A stretch of DNA of 60,400 nt from an uncultured Acidimicrobiales bacterium (GCA_937925335.1 CALEWY010000024.1:1-60400), one strand, 5' to 3'. Positions 33,917-43,248 are shown, numbered from the stretch's first letter. The notes: generated from the letters alone by a model not told the origin. Numbers and translations: made by a program.

Positions 33917-33950
33917 GTGAGATATTGATCTCACTATTTGAGATAGTCAA
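33917..33950. promoter_or_regulatory. Probable IclR operator region between ndgR and leuC
   Basis: Two adjacent perfect inverted repeats are present: GTGAGAT-attg-ATCTCAC at 33917-33934 and TTGA-gatag-TCAA at 33938-33950. The first lies directly against the ndgR start, which favours autoregulation as well as control of leuCD. Confidence 0.6.
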
Positions 33951-33988
33951 GTTCTTCAGCAAGCACGTGAACGAGCCCAGGACACTTC

Positions 33989-35398
33989 ATGACCACACCA
34001 AAGACGATGGCCGACAAGCTGTGGGAACGACATCTCGTCGTCCACGGCGCCGACGGTGAGCCGAGCCTTCTCTACATCGACCTCCACCTCGTTCATGAGG
34101 TCACCTCGCCGCAGGCCTTCGACGGTCTTCGCCTGAACGGCCGAACGGTTCGTCGTCCCGACCTCACCTTGGCGACTGAGGATCACAACGTGCCGACCGC
34201 CGACATCGATCAGCCAATCGCCGATCCAATCAGTGCGAAGCAGATCGAAACGCTGCGGGCCAACACCGACGAGTTCGGCATCACGAACTACCCGATGGGC
34301 TCTCCCGATCAGGGCATCGTGCACGTGATCGGCCCTGAGCAGGGTCGCACGCAGCCAGGCATGACCGTCGTCTGCGGCGATTCCCACACCGCCACCCACG
34401 GCGCGTTCGGCGCGCTGGCGTTCGGCATCGGCACAAGCGAGGTCGAGCATGTGCTGGCAACCCAGACGCTGCCGCAGCTTCGGCCGAAGACGATGGCCGT
34501 CACCGTGAATGGCACTCCGCCTGCCGGGACGACAGCGAAGGACATCGTGCTTGCGATCATCGGCGTGCTCGGCACCGGTGGCGGTATCGGCCACGTCATC
34601 GAATACCGGGGCGAAGCGATTCGTGCCCTCTCGATGGAAGGCCGCATGACGGTCTGCAACATGTCGATCGAAGCAGGCGCCAAGGCCGGCATGATCGCCC
34701 CCGATCAAGTCACCTTCGATTACCTCGAAGGCCGCGACCACGCACCGAAGGGTGACGATTGGACGGCAGCGGTTGCCGACTGGTCAACGCTCGGCACCGA
34801 TGAGGGCGCCACGTTCGACGCCGAGGTCGTCATCGACGGCGCAGCGATCACGCCGCAGATTTCCTGGGGAACGAACCCCGGCCAGGTCGCACCGATCGCC
34901 GGTGTCGTGCCCGATCCCGCATCCTTCGATGACCCAGCAGAAGTTGATGCCGCCGAGCGAGCACTCGACTACATGGGCATCGAAGCTGGCACCCCGTTCT
35001 CAGACATCGCCGTCGACACGGTCTTCATCGGCTCGTGCACGAACTCGCGCATCGAGGATCTCCGGGCGGCCGCCGAGGTTGCTCAGGGACGCAGCGTGGC
35101 CGACGGTGTTCGCACCTTGGTCGTCCCCGGTTCGTTCCGAGTGAAGAACCAGGCCGAAGCCGAAGGCCTCCACACGATCTTCACCGAGGCTGGATTCGAT
35201 TGGCGAGAGCCAGGGTGCTCGATGTGCCTCGCCATGAACCCCGACAAGCTGGCTCCGGGTGAACGGTCGGCATCAACGTCAAACCGCAACTTCGAAGGAC
35301 GCCAGGGTCGAGGTGGGCGCACGCATCTCGTCTCCCCGGCCGTCGCCGCCGCCACCGCCATCGCTGGCCACTTCGCCACCCCGAACGATCTGCTCTAA
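33989..35398 (+). CDS. leuC: 3-isopropylmalate dehydratase, large subunit
   Basis: 469 aa. Aconitase-family blocks are clear: [38 protein letters not shown], and the three cluster cysteines in FIGSCTNSR and [10 protein letters not shown]. It binds a 4Fe-4S cluster and, with LeuD, isomerises 2- to 3-isopropylmalate, or citramalate in the CimA route. An aggac ribosome site precedes the ATG. leuD follows after a repeat-filled spacer. Confidence 0.96.
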   Translation: MTTPKTMADKLWERHLVVHGADGEPSLLYIDLHLVHEVTSPQAFDGLRLNGRTVRRPDLTLATEDHNVPTADIDQPIADPISAKQIETLRANTDEFGITNYPMGSPDQGIVHVIGPEQGRTQPGMTVVCGDSHTATHGAFGALAFGIGTSEVEHVLATQTLPQLRPKTMAVTVNGTPPAGTTAKDIVLAIIGVLGTGGGIGHVIEYRGEAIRALSMEGRMTVCNMSIEAGAKAGMIAPDQVTFDYLEGRDHAPKGDDWTAAVADWSTLGTDEGATFDAEVVIDGAAITPQISWGTNPGQVAPIAGVVPDPASFDDPAEVDAAERALDYMGIEAGTPFSDIAVDTVFIGSCTNSRIEDLRAAAEVAQGRSVADGVRTLVVPGSFRVKNQAEAEGLHTIFTEAGFDWREPGCSMCLAMNPDKLAPGERSASTSNRNFEGRQGRGGRTHLVSPAVAAATAIAGHFATPNDLL

Positions 35399-35399
35399 T

Positions 35400-35521
35400 T
35401 CCCTCCGGGAGACGTTCACGGCCACGCAGGCCACGCCAGAAACTCCCTCCGGGAGACGTTCACGGCCACGCAGGCCACGCCAGAAACTCCCTCCGGGAGA
35501 CGTTCACGGCCACGCAGGCCA
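35400..35521. repeat. 44-bp tandem repeat, about 2.8 copies, between leuC and leuD
   Basis: Units begin at 35400, 35444 and 35488 and are identical where compared; the third is cut short before the leuD ribosome site. Each unit contains TCCC-tcc-GGGA and GGCC-acgca-GGCC inverted repeats and could fold in the leuCD mRNA. The spacer has no coding signs. Confidence 0.95.
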
Positions 35522-35535
35522 GGAAGAGAAACCAT

Positions 35536-36120
35536 ATGGAACCCGTCAACATCATCACCGGTACCGCCGTCCCTCTCGATCGCTCCGACGTCGACACCGA
35601 TCAGATCATTCCCTCTGACTGGCTCAAGCAGGTTGAGCGCACGGGCTTTGAGAAGGGCCTTTTCTCGGAGTGGCGTGACGAGCCGAGCTTCGTGCTCAAC
35701 GACGAACGCTTCTCCGCTGCTTCCGTGCTCATCGCAGGAGCCAACTTCGGCGTCGGGTCATCTCGAGAGCATGCGGTCTGGGCGATCCAGCAATACGGCT
35801 TCGCCGCGGTGATCTCACCTCGCTTCGGAGACATCTTCCGCAACAACTCGACAAAGAACGGCCTCGTGCCAGTCGTCTTGCCGGCTGAGATTGTCACCAA
35901 GCTCATGGACGCAGTCGTCGCCGACCCAACACTCGAGTTCACGATCGATGTCGACCGCCGTCTCGTCGAAGTGCCAGCGCTCGACATCGCCGAACCCTTC
36001 CCGCTCGACGACTCAACCCGCGAGCGTTTCCTGCAGGGCCTCGATGACATCGGCATCACCGAACAGAGCGTCGATGCCATCGCTGCCTTCGAAGCCAACC
36101 GCCCCAGCTACGCCCCCTAA
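35536..36120 (+). CDS. leuD: 3-isopropylmalate dehydratase, small subunit
   Basis: 194 aa swivel domain. Family blocks are VDTDQIIPSDWLKQ, the FGVGSSREHAVWAIQQYGFAAVIS segment (residues about 71-94) with the substrate-binding Ser-Ser-Arg, and FRNNSTKNGLVPV. It partners LeuC. The ATG has a ggaagag site that begins right after the tandem repeats. Confidence 0.95.
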   Translation: MEPVNIITGTAVPLDRSDVDTDQIIPSDWLKQVERTGFEKGLFSEWRDEPSFVLNDERFSAASVLIAGANFGVGSSREHAVWAIQQYGFAAVISPRFGDIFRNNSTKNGLVPVVLPAEIVTKLMDAVVADPTLEFTIDVDRRLVEVPALDIAEPFPLDDSTRERFLQGLDDIGITEQSVDAIAAFEANRPSYAP

Positions 36121-36145
36121 CGCGCCCGAGGCAGCCCCAAGGGGG

Positions 36146-36883
36146 TTACTGGGCGGTGAAGGCACCGTCGACGGGGACGATCGCACCGGTCATGTAGCTG
36201 GCAGCATCGGACGCGAGGAAGACGACGACCTCGGCGATCTCCTCCGGTTGTGCCAGGCGCTTGACCGGAATCGTGGCATCGGCGAGTGCCTGGAGATCGG
36301 CAGCCGACGGCCTTGACCCACGCTCGGCCGAGAGCATCGGCGTGTCGACCTCTCCCGGTGCGACGGCGTTGATCCGAATCCCATCGGTCGCGTGGTCGAG
36401 AGCCAAAGCCTTCGTCAGCTGATGGACGGCGCCCTTCGACGCGCAGTAGGCAGCAACACCCGCCGAGCCAATCCCGCCCCAGATCGAACCGAAATTGACG
36501 ATCGAGCCCGACCCTGCGGACACCATGTGCTCCAGCGCAGCTCGACACATGAAGAAGACGCCATCGACGTTGACCGCCATCACACGACTCCATGCATCGT
36601 CGGTCGTGTCGAGACCACCGTTGCGATGAATGACCCCGGCCGCGTTCACGAGCACATCAACTCGCCCATGCGCGTCGACAACATCGGCGATCACCGAAGA
36701 GCAGAACGCCGAGTCACTCACATCACCAACGAACGCCGAAGCGCCGATCTCCGCCGCAACTCGCTCGGCGCCGACAGCGTCGCGGTCAACGATGTTGACC
36801 ACGTCACCCAACGCCGCAAACGCTCGTGTCGATGCCGCTCCCATTCCCGAAGCACCACCGGTGATCACCACCACACGACTCAC
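36146..36883 (-). CDS. SDR family oxidoreductase (second of a coupled pair)
   Basis: 245 aa classical SDR: ITGGASGMG at residues 6-14, VLVNAAGVIHRNGG, NFGSIWGG with the catalytic serine, YCASKGAVHQL with the Tyr-x-x-x-Lys pair, and a C-terminal YMTGAIVPVDGAFTAQ. It starts with a GTG that overlaps the stop of the upstream SDR gene as GTGA, so the two are coupled. Substrate unknown. It converges on leuD with only 25 bp between stops. Confidence 0.9.
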   Translation of the reverse strand: MSRVVVITGGASGMGAASTRAFAALGDVVNIVDRDAVGAERVAAEIGASAFVGDVSDSAFCSSVIADVVDAHGRVDVLVNAAGVIHRNGGLDTTDDAWSRVMAVNVDGVFFMCRAALEHMVSAGSGSIVNFGSIWGGIGSAGVAAYCASKGAVHQLTKALALDHATDGIRINAVAPGEVDTPMLSAERGSRPSAADLQALADATIPVKRLAQPEEIAEVVVFLASDAASYMTGAIVPVDGAFTAQ

Positions 36884-37638
36884 GCGTCAACCTCGCCAGC
36901 GTTTGCGGGGCCTGGCACGAACTGCCAGCCGCCATAGGTCTGTTCGGTTGGCTGGATCTCGATCAGGTTGACGTTCACTCGCTGCGGCGCATCGGCGGCA
37001 TACAGAATCGCATCGGCGATGTCACTCGCCGTAAGGCCAGTCACCCCCGTCGACCGAGCCTTTGCCCGCAGCTCGGGGTCGTCGACCGCCACGTCGTAGA
37101 ACTCAGTCTCGACCCGCCCCGGGGCAATTTCGGTGACTCGGACGCCGCTCCCCTGCAGTTCGAGTCGAAGGTCGGCCGAGAACGTCGCGACCGCCGCCTT
37201 GCTGGCGCCGTACAACGCCGCCGGGAGACGGTGATAGCCCGCCATCGATCCCACGTTGATGAGATGGCCAGCGCCAGCAGCCACCATTGGACGAAGGACG
37301 ACTTGGGACAACCGAATGAGCGCTGTCACGTTCGTCTCGAGCGTGCGATCGATATCGGATGACGCCGCGTCGATGAACGAGCCCATCGCCCGGCCAAGTC
37401 CTGCGTTGTTCACGACAACCGTGAATCGTTCGTCCGCCAGCGACGCAATCGCCTCCGGGTCGAGAAGGTCGAGCGCTCTCGCCTCGCAGCCCGTCTCAGC
37501 CGCCAGCGCTTCGAGCCGATCCATGCGACGGGCAACCGCAACCACCGAGGCACTGCGTTCTCGCAGCCGTTTCACGGTCGCCGCGCCGATCCCACTGGAA
37601 GCGCCGGTCACCAATACCCGGTCAGTTGCATCGATCAC
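36880..37638 (-). CDS. SDR family oxidoreductase (first of a coupled pair)
   Basis: 252 aa from the GTG at 37638; the longer open frame lacks SDR-like sequence before this point. Motifs are LVTGASSGIGAATV, VVNNAGLGRAMGSF, VGSMAGYHRLPAALYGASKAA (residues about 139-159) with the catalytic tyrosine and lysine, and VTEIAPGRVETEF. The C-terminal part (NVNLIEIQPTEQTYGGW) is typical of the YdfG-like NADP-dependent group. It is coupled to the next SDR gene by GTGA, which suggests two steps of one pathway. Confidence 0.88.
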   Translation of the reverse strand: MIDATDRVLVTGASSGIGAATVKRLRERSASVVAVARRMDRLEALAAETGCEARALDLLDPEAIASLADERFTVVVNNAGLGRAMGSFIDAASSDIDRTLETNVTALIRLSQVVLRPMVAAGAGHLINVGSMAGYHRLPAALYGASKAAVATFSADLRLELQGSGVRVTEIAPGRVETEFYDVAVDDPELRAKARSTGVTGLTASDIADAILYAADAPQRVNVNLIEIQPTEQTYGGWQFVPGPANAGEVDA

Positions 37639-37773
37639 TCGACGAGTATGACCGAGCGGCCACGTCGGATCGAATGGGCCAGCCCGATGTTCCAGCCACA
37701 CTGCAAATATGACGAAACGGTGACAGGTCGGAACTGGGGAACCAGACTGGCCGATGGATCGTCGGAGGTTGTC

Positions 37774-40083
37774 ATGAAGAGTTCTCGCCCACTCCCCAAA
37801 CGTTCGAACTGGCGCCGGATACTGCCCGGTGGCCTCGCACTCGCTCTGATCGCTGGCGCCTGCACCTCCGATGATGCTGCGAACGGTGCAGATCAGGATC
37901 GCACGGACACCACGACCCTGTCACTCAGCGAGATCTCGCTCACGTCAGGCCTCGAGACGGCGCAGGATTGCCCTTCTCTCCTCGACTCACTCGTTGCCGA
38001 AGGCATGGAACACGTCGGGCCGTTCGGTTTCAACAACGGCTACTGGGGCTTCCCCATGGAAGGCGAAATATTTGGCGGCGACGACGTCGATTTCGCCATG
38101 GAAGACGAAGCGATGGAAGCGACTTCGAGCGATTCAAGCGGAAGTCTCACCGCTTCTGCTTCGGGAGACGCAGAAGCCGGTGGCGAGGGCGGGTTCTCCG
38201 GCACAAACAACCAAGAGGTCGGCGTCGACGAACCCGATCTTGTGAAGACCGACGGCGAACGCCTCGTCATCGCGAACGGCAGCCACATTCGTGTGCTGAC
38301 CGTGGGCGAGGGTGCTCCAGAACTCGAGCGGACCATCACCCTTCAAGAGAACGTTTGGGCGAACGAACTCTTCCTCACCGGTGACCGGATCCTCGTCATG
38401 TCGAACGGTTGGACCCAAGAGAGTCTCGTTTCGTCGGACTTCTTGCCGAACGGCACCAACATCACGCAGCTCACCGAGATCGACATCACGACCGGCGACG
38501 TTCTCAACACGCTCGAGTTCGAAGGCAGCTATCTGTCGGCCCGTGACGTCGACGGCACGGCTCGCATCGTGTTGTCAGCTCAGACCGGAAACAGCTTCCC
38601 GTTCGTCTTCCCATCGAACGACGCAGCGCGGGACTCGGCCGAGAAGGCCAACCAGGACATCATCGCCAACTCGACGATCGACCAGTGGCTGCCGAACTAT
38701 CGAGTCACCGACGGCAACGGCCAGGTGGTTGAGTCCGGACCGATCGTGGATTGCGACCGCATGCACCTGCCAAGCGGCTTCTCCGGCTTTGGCACCGTGG
38801 CGGTTCTCACCATCGACTTGAACGAGGGCCTCGTCGTCAACGACTCACTTGCCGTGCTCACCGATGGGCAGACCATCTACGCATCACCAGACACGCTCGC
38901 CGTGGCATCGAACCGCTGGCCCGAGTGGGACCCGGAGACCGGCAACGCCATCGAAGACGACTCGACCAATGTCACGTCGGTCCACACCTTCGACATCACC
39001 GACTCGAACGAAACGACCTACTCGGCATCCGGTGCGGTTCGAGGCTTCGTCCTGAACCAGTTCTCGATGTCAGCCCATGAAGGCTTGCTCCGCATCGCAA
39101 CCACCGACACACCGCCGTGGAACAACGGCGAGCAGGAGGACAGCGAGAGCTTCGTCACCGTGCTCGGTGAAGAGGGCGGCGTACTGGAGACCATCGGCCA
39201 AGTCGGTGGTCTCGGCGAGGGCGAGCAGATCTTCTCGGTCCGTTTCATCGAAGACACCGCGTACGTCGTCACGTTCCGCCAGGTCGACCCGCTTTACACA
39301 GTCGACCTTTCAGACCCGGCAACACCCACGGTGCTCGGAGAGCTGAAGATCCCCGGCTTCTCGACCTACCTCCATCCCGTCGGCGAGGGTCGACTTCTCG
39401 GCATCGGTCAAGACGCTGATGAGACCGGCTTCCAGACCGGCGCTCAGATCTCATCGTTCGACGTCGCTGACCTCGCCGACCCAACCCGAACCGACCAGCT
39501 CGGCCTCGGCGAGAACAGCTACAGCGGCATCGACTGGGACAAGAAGGCCTTCACCTGGTGGGCACCCACCAACACCGCATTCGTGCCGATCTCATGGTGG
39601 AACTACGACGAGGAAACACAGAGCGAAGACAACGGCGCTGCAGTCGTCGTCGTGACCGTCGCTGAAGACGGAACCCTCGTCGAGCAGGGCCGGGTTGAGC
39701 ATCCTCAACTGCGTTCCTGCGAAGGCCCGAATGGCTACACCGAAGAGCTGATCATCTCCGAGTCATCAACCGGCCGTTTTATCGTGGCCCCCGAGGAAGA
39801 AGACAAGCCCGAACAAGAGGATGCCGAAGCGGATCTCGTCCTTCCTGAGGAAGAGGAAGATCGAATCGAGCCCGCCCCGGACGCACCGGATGCCGAGCCG
39901 GCGCCCGAAGAAGAGATCGAGCCGTACTTCCCCGAGGGCGAGGAGTACTGCTGGAGCTACGCCGCAGAGATTCGCCGAAGCGTGATCGTCGGCGATCAGC
40001 TCCTCACCATCTCGGAAAACGGCGTGTTGGCCAGCAATCTCGATGACCTCTCGGCCATCGGCTGGACGAACTTCGACCGTTGA
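37774..40083 (+). CDS. Large lipoprotein with beta-propeller domain
   Basis: 769 aa from the ATG at 37774, preceded by cggagg. The signal peptide ends in the lipobox IAGACTSDD. After a Met/Asp/Glu-rich linker comes the signature NNQEVGVDEPDLVKTDGERLVIANGSHI (residues about 147-174) of the secreted beta-propeller family (Pfam Beta_propel, PF09826), followed by repeated four-stranded blades. Near the C-terminus is a strongly acidic insert (EEEDKPEQEDAEADLVLPEE), then two final strands with a CW pair. The protein is anchored outside the membrane; function of the family is not established. Confidence 0.88.
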   Translation: MKSSRPLPKRSNWRRILPGGLALALIAGACTSDDAANGADQDRTDTTTLSLSEISLTSGLETAQDCPSLLDSLVAEGMEHVGPFGFNNGYWGFPMEGEIFGGDDVDFAMEDEAMEATSSDSSGSLTASASGDAEAGGEGGFSGTNNQEVGVDEPDLVKTDGERLVIANGSHIRVLTVGEGAPELERTITLQENVWANELFLTGDRILVMSNGWTQESLVSSDFLPNGTNITQLTEIDITTGDVLNTLEFEGSYLSARDVDGTARIVLSAQTGNSFPFVFPSNDAARDSAEKANQDIIANSTIDQWLPNYRVTDGNGQVVESGPIVDCDRMHLPSGFSGFGTVAVLTIDLNEGLVVNDSLAVLTDGQTIYASPDTLAVASNRWPEWDPETGNAIEDDSTNVTSVHTFDITDSNETTYSASGAVRGFVLNQFSMSAHEGLLRIATTDTPPWNNGEQEDSESFVTVLGEEGGVLETIGQVGGLGEGEQIFSVRFIEDTAYVVTFRQVDPLYTVDLSDPATPTVLGELKIPGFSTYLHPVGEGRLLGIGQDADETGFQTGAQISSFDVADLADPTRTDQLGLGENSYSGIDWDKKAFTWWAPTNTAFVPISWWNYDEETQSEDNGAAVVVVTVAEDGTLVEQGRVEHPQLRSCEGPNGYTEELIISESSTGRFIVAPEEEDKPEQEDAEADLVLPEEEEDRIEPAPDAPDAEPAPEEEIEPYFPEGEEYCWSYAAEIRRSVIVGDQLLTISENGVLASNLDDLSAIGWTNFDR

Positions 40084-40132
40084 CGGGCACCGCTTGTAGG
40101 GAGGGCAACCCAGGTTGTGCCAAGCTGGCGAT

Positions 40133-40249
40133 ATGGATCTGCCAGCATCCAAAACGATCGTGACCGAAGGCGGTCGGCTCCTTGCGGGGCTGGCCGCCGG
40201 TTTCGCGCTCGCCCTGATTTGGCCAAGCTCATGGAAGCGCGCAGCGTAG
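40133..40249 (+). CDS. Possible 38-aa membrane peptide
   Basis: The frame encodes MDLPASKTIVTEGGRLL followed by AGLAAGFALALIWPSSWKRAA: one hydrophobic helix with a basic end. Codon use fits the genome, with mostly G or C at third positions. A gggaggg lies far upstream (about 30 nt), so the ribosome site is not convincing and the start is tentative. It stands alone between the propeller gene and serA. Confidence 0.4.
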   Translation: MDLPASKTIVTEGGRLLAGLAAGFALALIWPSSWKRAA

Positions 40250-40410
40250 AACCCAAAGGTTCAACGCAGCCAGACGTTGATGGATACGCCCGCAAGCACT
40301 CCGCCCCGGGCGGCTCGATCGAGCGAGCAGGGTGCTGAAAAGAATGCCGTCGAGTGTCAGGGCGTCGAGGCGCCGGTCCCGCAAGGAGAGGTTTTCGCCT
40401 ACTCCCTTGC

Positions 40411-40494
40411 CGGATTCGGCGGAAAGACCGACGCAGCGTGGTCGGATGAATCGGCGTTCTGGCGCCGACATGCGTTTTTCTCAAACCCTGCTAG
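40411..40494 (+). repeat. Dispersed intergenic repeat, copy 2
   Basis: Matches 29107-29189 at about 85%, same orientation. The hairpin cggcg...cgccg keeps pairing relative to copy 1 by a G-U/G-C change, and is followed by acatgcgtttttc. The final bases overlap the serA stop codon on the minus strand. The rest of the 40250-40410 gap shows nothing I recognise. Confidence 0.8.
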
Positions 40495-42056
40495 AGCTCG
40501 ATGCAGTCGATCGACAAGATGCCGTCGCTTGAACGGAGATCAGCAACGACTGACTCGGCGACCGGAGCCGCCGTCGTGATGACCATCACGGCTGAGCCGC
40601 CCGTTGCGGCACGGCCGACGTCCATGTCATCGATGTTGACTTGAGCGTCGCCAAGCATCGTGCCGACGAGTCCGATCATGCCGGGGCTGTCGTCGTTACG
40701 GATGACGAGCATGTGGTCGCTCGGCGGAATGTCGACGTCATGATCATCGACGTCGACGATGCGAGCCTCGTTGCGAAGACCGATGAGCGTTGCTGACATC
40801 GAACGCTCACCGCAGCGAACGGTGAGTCGGTTGACGTAGTCGCGACTCGTCGAGGTTGCGACGGTGCGGAGCTCAACACCTCGCTCGGTCATGATGCTCT
40901 CGACGTTGACGTAGCTGACCGGCTCGTCGGCGATGACCGACATCGCACCCTTGGCAGCAGCCAGGCTGACGAGTCGATTGTCGAAGCCGCCGATATCGCC
41001 TTCGAATCGAACCTCGAACTCGCCGCTGAGCGCTCCGGCCATCGAGGCGAAGGTGGCTCCGAGTTGCTCGGCGAGCGGAAGGAACGGCTTCATCGTGGCG
41101 GCGACTTCCGCAGCGTCGATGTTGACGGCGAACGGCACGAAATCGCCAGCGAGAGCGAGCCCAACCTGCTCGGCGATGGTGACGCCAGCCTTGAGTTGTG
41201 CTTCGTGCGTCGACGCTCCGAGGTGCGGCGTGAGCACAACGTTCGAGAAGGCCTTCAATGGCGAGTCACCGAGTGGTTCGTTGGCAAACACGTCGAGACC
41301 AGCACCACCGACACGACCCGATTCAAGGCCTCGGGCGAGCGCCTCTTCATCGACCACGCCGCCGCGAGCAACGTTCACAATCCGGATGCCGTCTTTGGCC
41401 TTCGACAAGAAATCGTCACCGATCATGCCGACCGTTTCCGGGGTCTTGATCACGTGCACGGTGACGACATCAGCCTGGGCGGCGAGGTCGTCGAGCGGCA
41501 TCAACTCGACCGACATTTGGCGAGCCCGCTCTTCCGATACGAACGGATCGTGAGCGATGAGACGCATCCCGAAGGCTTGCGCTCGTTCGGCGACGAGCGC
41601 ACCGACGCGGCCAAGGCCAATGATGCCGAGCGTCTTGCCGTAGAGCTCCATGCCCGTCATCTTCGAGCGCTCCCACCGGCCATCGCGAATTGCGGCGTCA
41701 GCGGCTGCGGTGTTTCGAGCCTGAGCGAGGATGAGCGTCATCGTCTGCTCGGCGGTCGAGATGATGTTCGACTGCGGCGCGTTGACCACCATCACGCCAC
41801 GTTTGGTCGCGGCGGCGACGTCGACATTGTCGAGGCCAATGCCCGCGCGGCCAACGACCATGAGGTCAGAGCCGGCTTCCAGCATCTCGTCGGTCACCGT
41901 CGTTGCCGAACGAATGATCAGCGCCGAGGCGCCAACGATCGCCTCGTTCAACTCCTCCGGAGAGAGCCCAACTTGCACATCAACGTCGTGGCCGGCCGCA
42001 CGCAACGCATCAAGTCCGGACTCCGCAATGACTTCAGAAACCAAAATACGAGCCAT
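40491..42056 (-). CDS. serA: D-3-phosphoglycerate dehydrogenase
   Basis: 521 aa from the ATG at 42056, which has TAAAGA seven bases upstream (leaderless). The substrate-binding domain begins RILVSEVIAESGLDAL, and the Rossmann motif is GIIGLGRVGALVA. The catalytic Arg, Glu and His are in NVARGGVVDEEAL, FANEPLGDSPL and TPHLGAST. The intervening domain and the C-terminal ACT domain (HMLVIRNDDSPGMIGLVGTMLG) make it the long actinobacterial type, open to serine feedback. It makes the first step of serine synthesis. Confidence 0.96.
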   Translation of the reverse strand: MARILVSEVIAESGLDALRAAGHDVDVQVGLSPEELNEAIVGASALIIRSATTVTDEMLEAGSDLMVVGRAGIGLDNVDVAAATKRGVMVVNAPQSNIISTAEQTMTLILAQARNTAAADAAIRDGRWERSKMTGMELYGKTLGIIGLGRVGALVAERAQAFGMRLIAHDPFVSEERARQMSVELMPLDDLAAQADVVTVHVIKTPETVGMIGDDFLSKAKDGIRIVNVARGGVVDEEALARGLESGRVGGAGLDVFANEPLGDSPLKAFSNVVLTPHLGASTHEAQLKAGVTIAEQVGLALAGDFVPFAVNIDAAEVAATMKPFLPLAEQLGATFASMAGALSGEFEVRFEGDIGGFDNRLVSLAAAKGAMSVIADEPVSYVNVESIMTERGVELRTVATSTSRDYVNRLTVRCGERSMSATLIGLRNEARIVDVDDHDVDIPPSDHMLVIRNDDSPGMIGLVGTMLGDAQVNIDDMDVGRAATGGSAVMVITTAAPVAESVVADLRSSDGILSIDCIEL

Positions 42057-42063
42057 TGGGTCA

Positions 42064-42069
42064 TCTTTA
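42064..42069 (-). promoter_or_regulatory. -10 element TAAAGA of leaderless serA
   Basis: The hexamer is seven bases before the ATG at 42056. No ribosome site is seen. Confidence 0.45.
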
Positions 42070-42225
42070 CCGGATCGTGGGAGGAGCCCAACCTCATTTC
42101 GCGATGAATCACACATTCATGCGTCACATCGGCCAAGCCAGATCCACAGCGCGCCACATCCACAGCACGCCAAAGCTCGGTGAGCAAAAGCGGCTCCGAC
42201 CGCTGAAGTAGTGGGCGTGAGTCAA

Positions 42226-42231
42226 TAGGGT
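42226..42231 (+). promoter_or_regulatory. -10 element TAGGGT of the leaderless flavoprotein gene
   Basis: The hexamer is six bases before the GTG at 42238. A weak -35 candidate (ctgaag at 42203) lies 17 bases upstream. Confidence 0.5.
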
Positions 42232-42237
42232 TCGGGG

Positions 42238-43248
42238 GTGACCGCATCCTCGCCCAGCACACTCATCATTGGCGCCGGCCTGTCCGGACTGATCGCCGCC
42301 CGAGATCTGGCGGCAGCCGGCCGATCGGTTCTCGTCGTCGACAAGGGCCGAAGTGTTGGTGGCCGTCTCGCCACCCGCCGGATGGGAGCGGCCGTGCTGG
42401 ATCACGGCGCCCAGTTCTTCACCGTCCGTTCCGACGAATTTCGAACCGATGTCGATCAGTGGATCGCCGACGGGGTCATCGAAGAATGGTGCCGAGGCTT
42501 CGGCGCCGAAGACGGCTACCCCCGCTACCGAACCGCCGGCGGCATGAACCAACTGGCGAAACACCTCAGCCGTTCACTCGAGACATTCACCGAGGACGGC
42601 TCGCCGCTCGTGCAGATGGAGCTGCGTCAGCGTGCGGCTGCGATCATCCCAACGGGCGACACCTACGCAATCAGTTACGACGGGGCGACTCGCGAGCCAG
42701 ACGAAGTCACCTCCGTCATCATCACGAGCCCCGTGCCACAGACGCTCGAGGTTCTCAACTCCGGCGGCGTGGCGATGACTGCCGAGGCACGAACGGCCAT
42801 CGAATCAATTCGCTATCACGCCGTCGTTGGGCTCCTTGCAACCGTCGATGCCTCGCCAGACTTCGGTCCAGCCGGCGCCAAACAACAGCCGGACGACGAA
42901 ACGTTCAGCTTCATCGCCGACAACGCGGTGAAAGGCATCTCGCCCGAGCCCGCCGTCACGTTCCACGCAAGTCACCAGCGTTCGGCCGAGCTGTGGGACT
43001 CCACCGATGCGGAGATTCTCGCCGCCCTTCGCCCCGAAGCAGAACGTGAGCTCGGCGGTGTTGCCATCACCGACGTCCAGGTAAAGAAGTGGCGCTACGC
43101 CGGCCCCGTGGAGCCCTATCCCGAACGCTGTCTCGTCGCCTCGTCGAGCCCCGGCCCACTTGTGCTCGCAGGTGATGCCTTCGGCGGACCAAAGGTCGAG
43201 GGTGCGTATCTCTCTGGCCGGGCTGGTGCAGCCGCCGTCCTCGCCTAA
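42238..43248 (+). CDS. NAD(P)/FAD-dependent oxidoreductase, renalase-like
   Basis: 336 aa. The FAD-binding motif is LIIGAGLSGLIAARDLAAAG, followed by the second conserved block VVDKGRSVGGRLATRR and LDHGAQFFTV. These features characterise small amine-oxidase-like flavoproteins related to renalase. The C-terminal LVLAGDAFGGPKVEGAYLSGRAGA (residues about 308-331) closes the FAD site. Substrate unknown. The gene stands alone. Confidence 0.88.
   Translation: MTASSPSTLIIGAGLSGLIAARDLAAAGRSVLVVDKGRSVGGRLATRRMGAAVLDHGAQFFTVRSDEFRTDVDQWIADGVIEEWCRGFGAEDGYPRYRTAGGMNQLAKHLSRSLETFTEDGSPLVQMELRQRAAAIIPTGDTYAISYDGATREPDEVTSVIITSPVPQTLEVLNSGGVAMTAEARTAIESIRYHAVVGLLATVDASPDFGPAGAKQQPDDETFSFIADNAVKGISPEPAVTFHASHQRSAELWDSTDAEILAALRPEAERELGGVAITDVQVKKWRYAGPVEPYPERCLVASSSPGPLVLAGDAFGGPKVEGAYLSGRAGAAAVLA

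Noticed and set aside
35400..35521. CRISPR-like array between leuC and leuD
   Set aside because: The units are directly adjacent without unique spacers; this is a plain tandem repeat.
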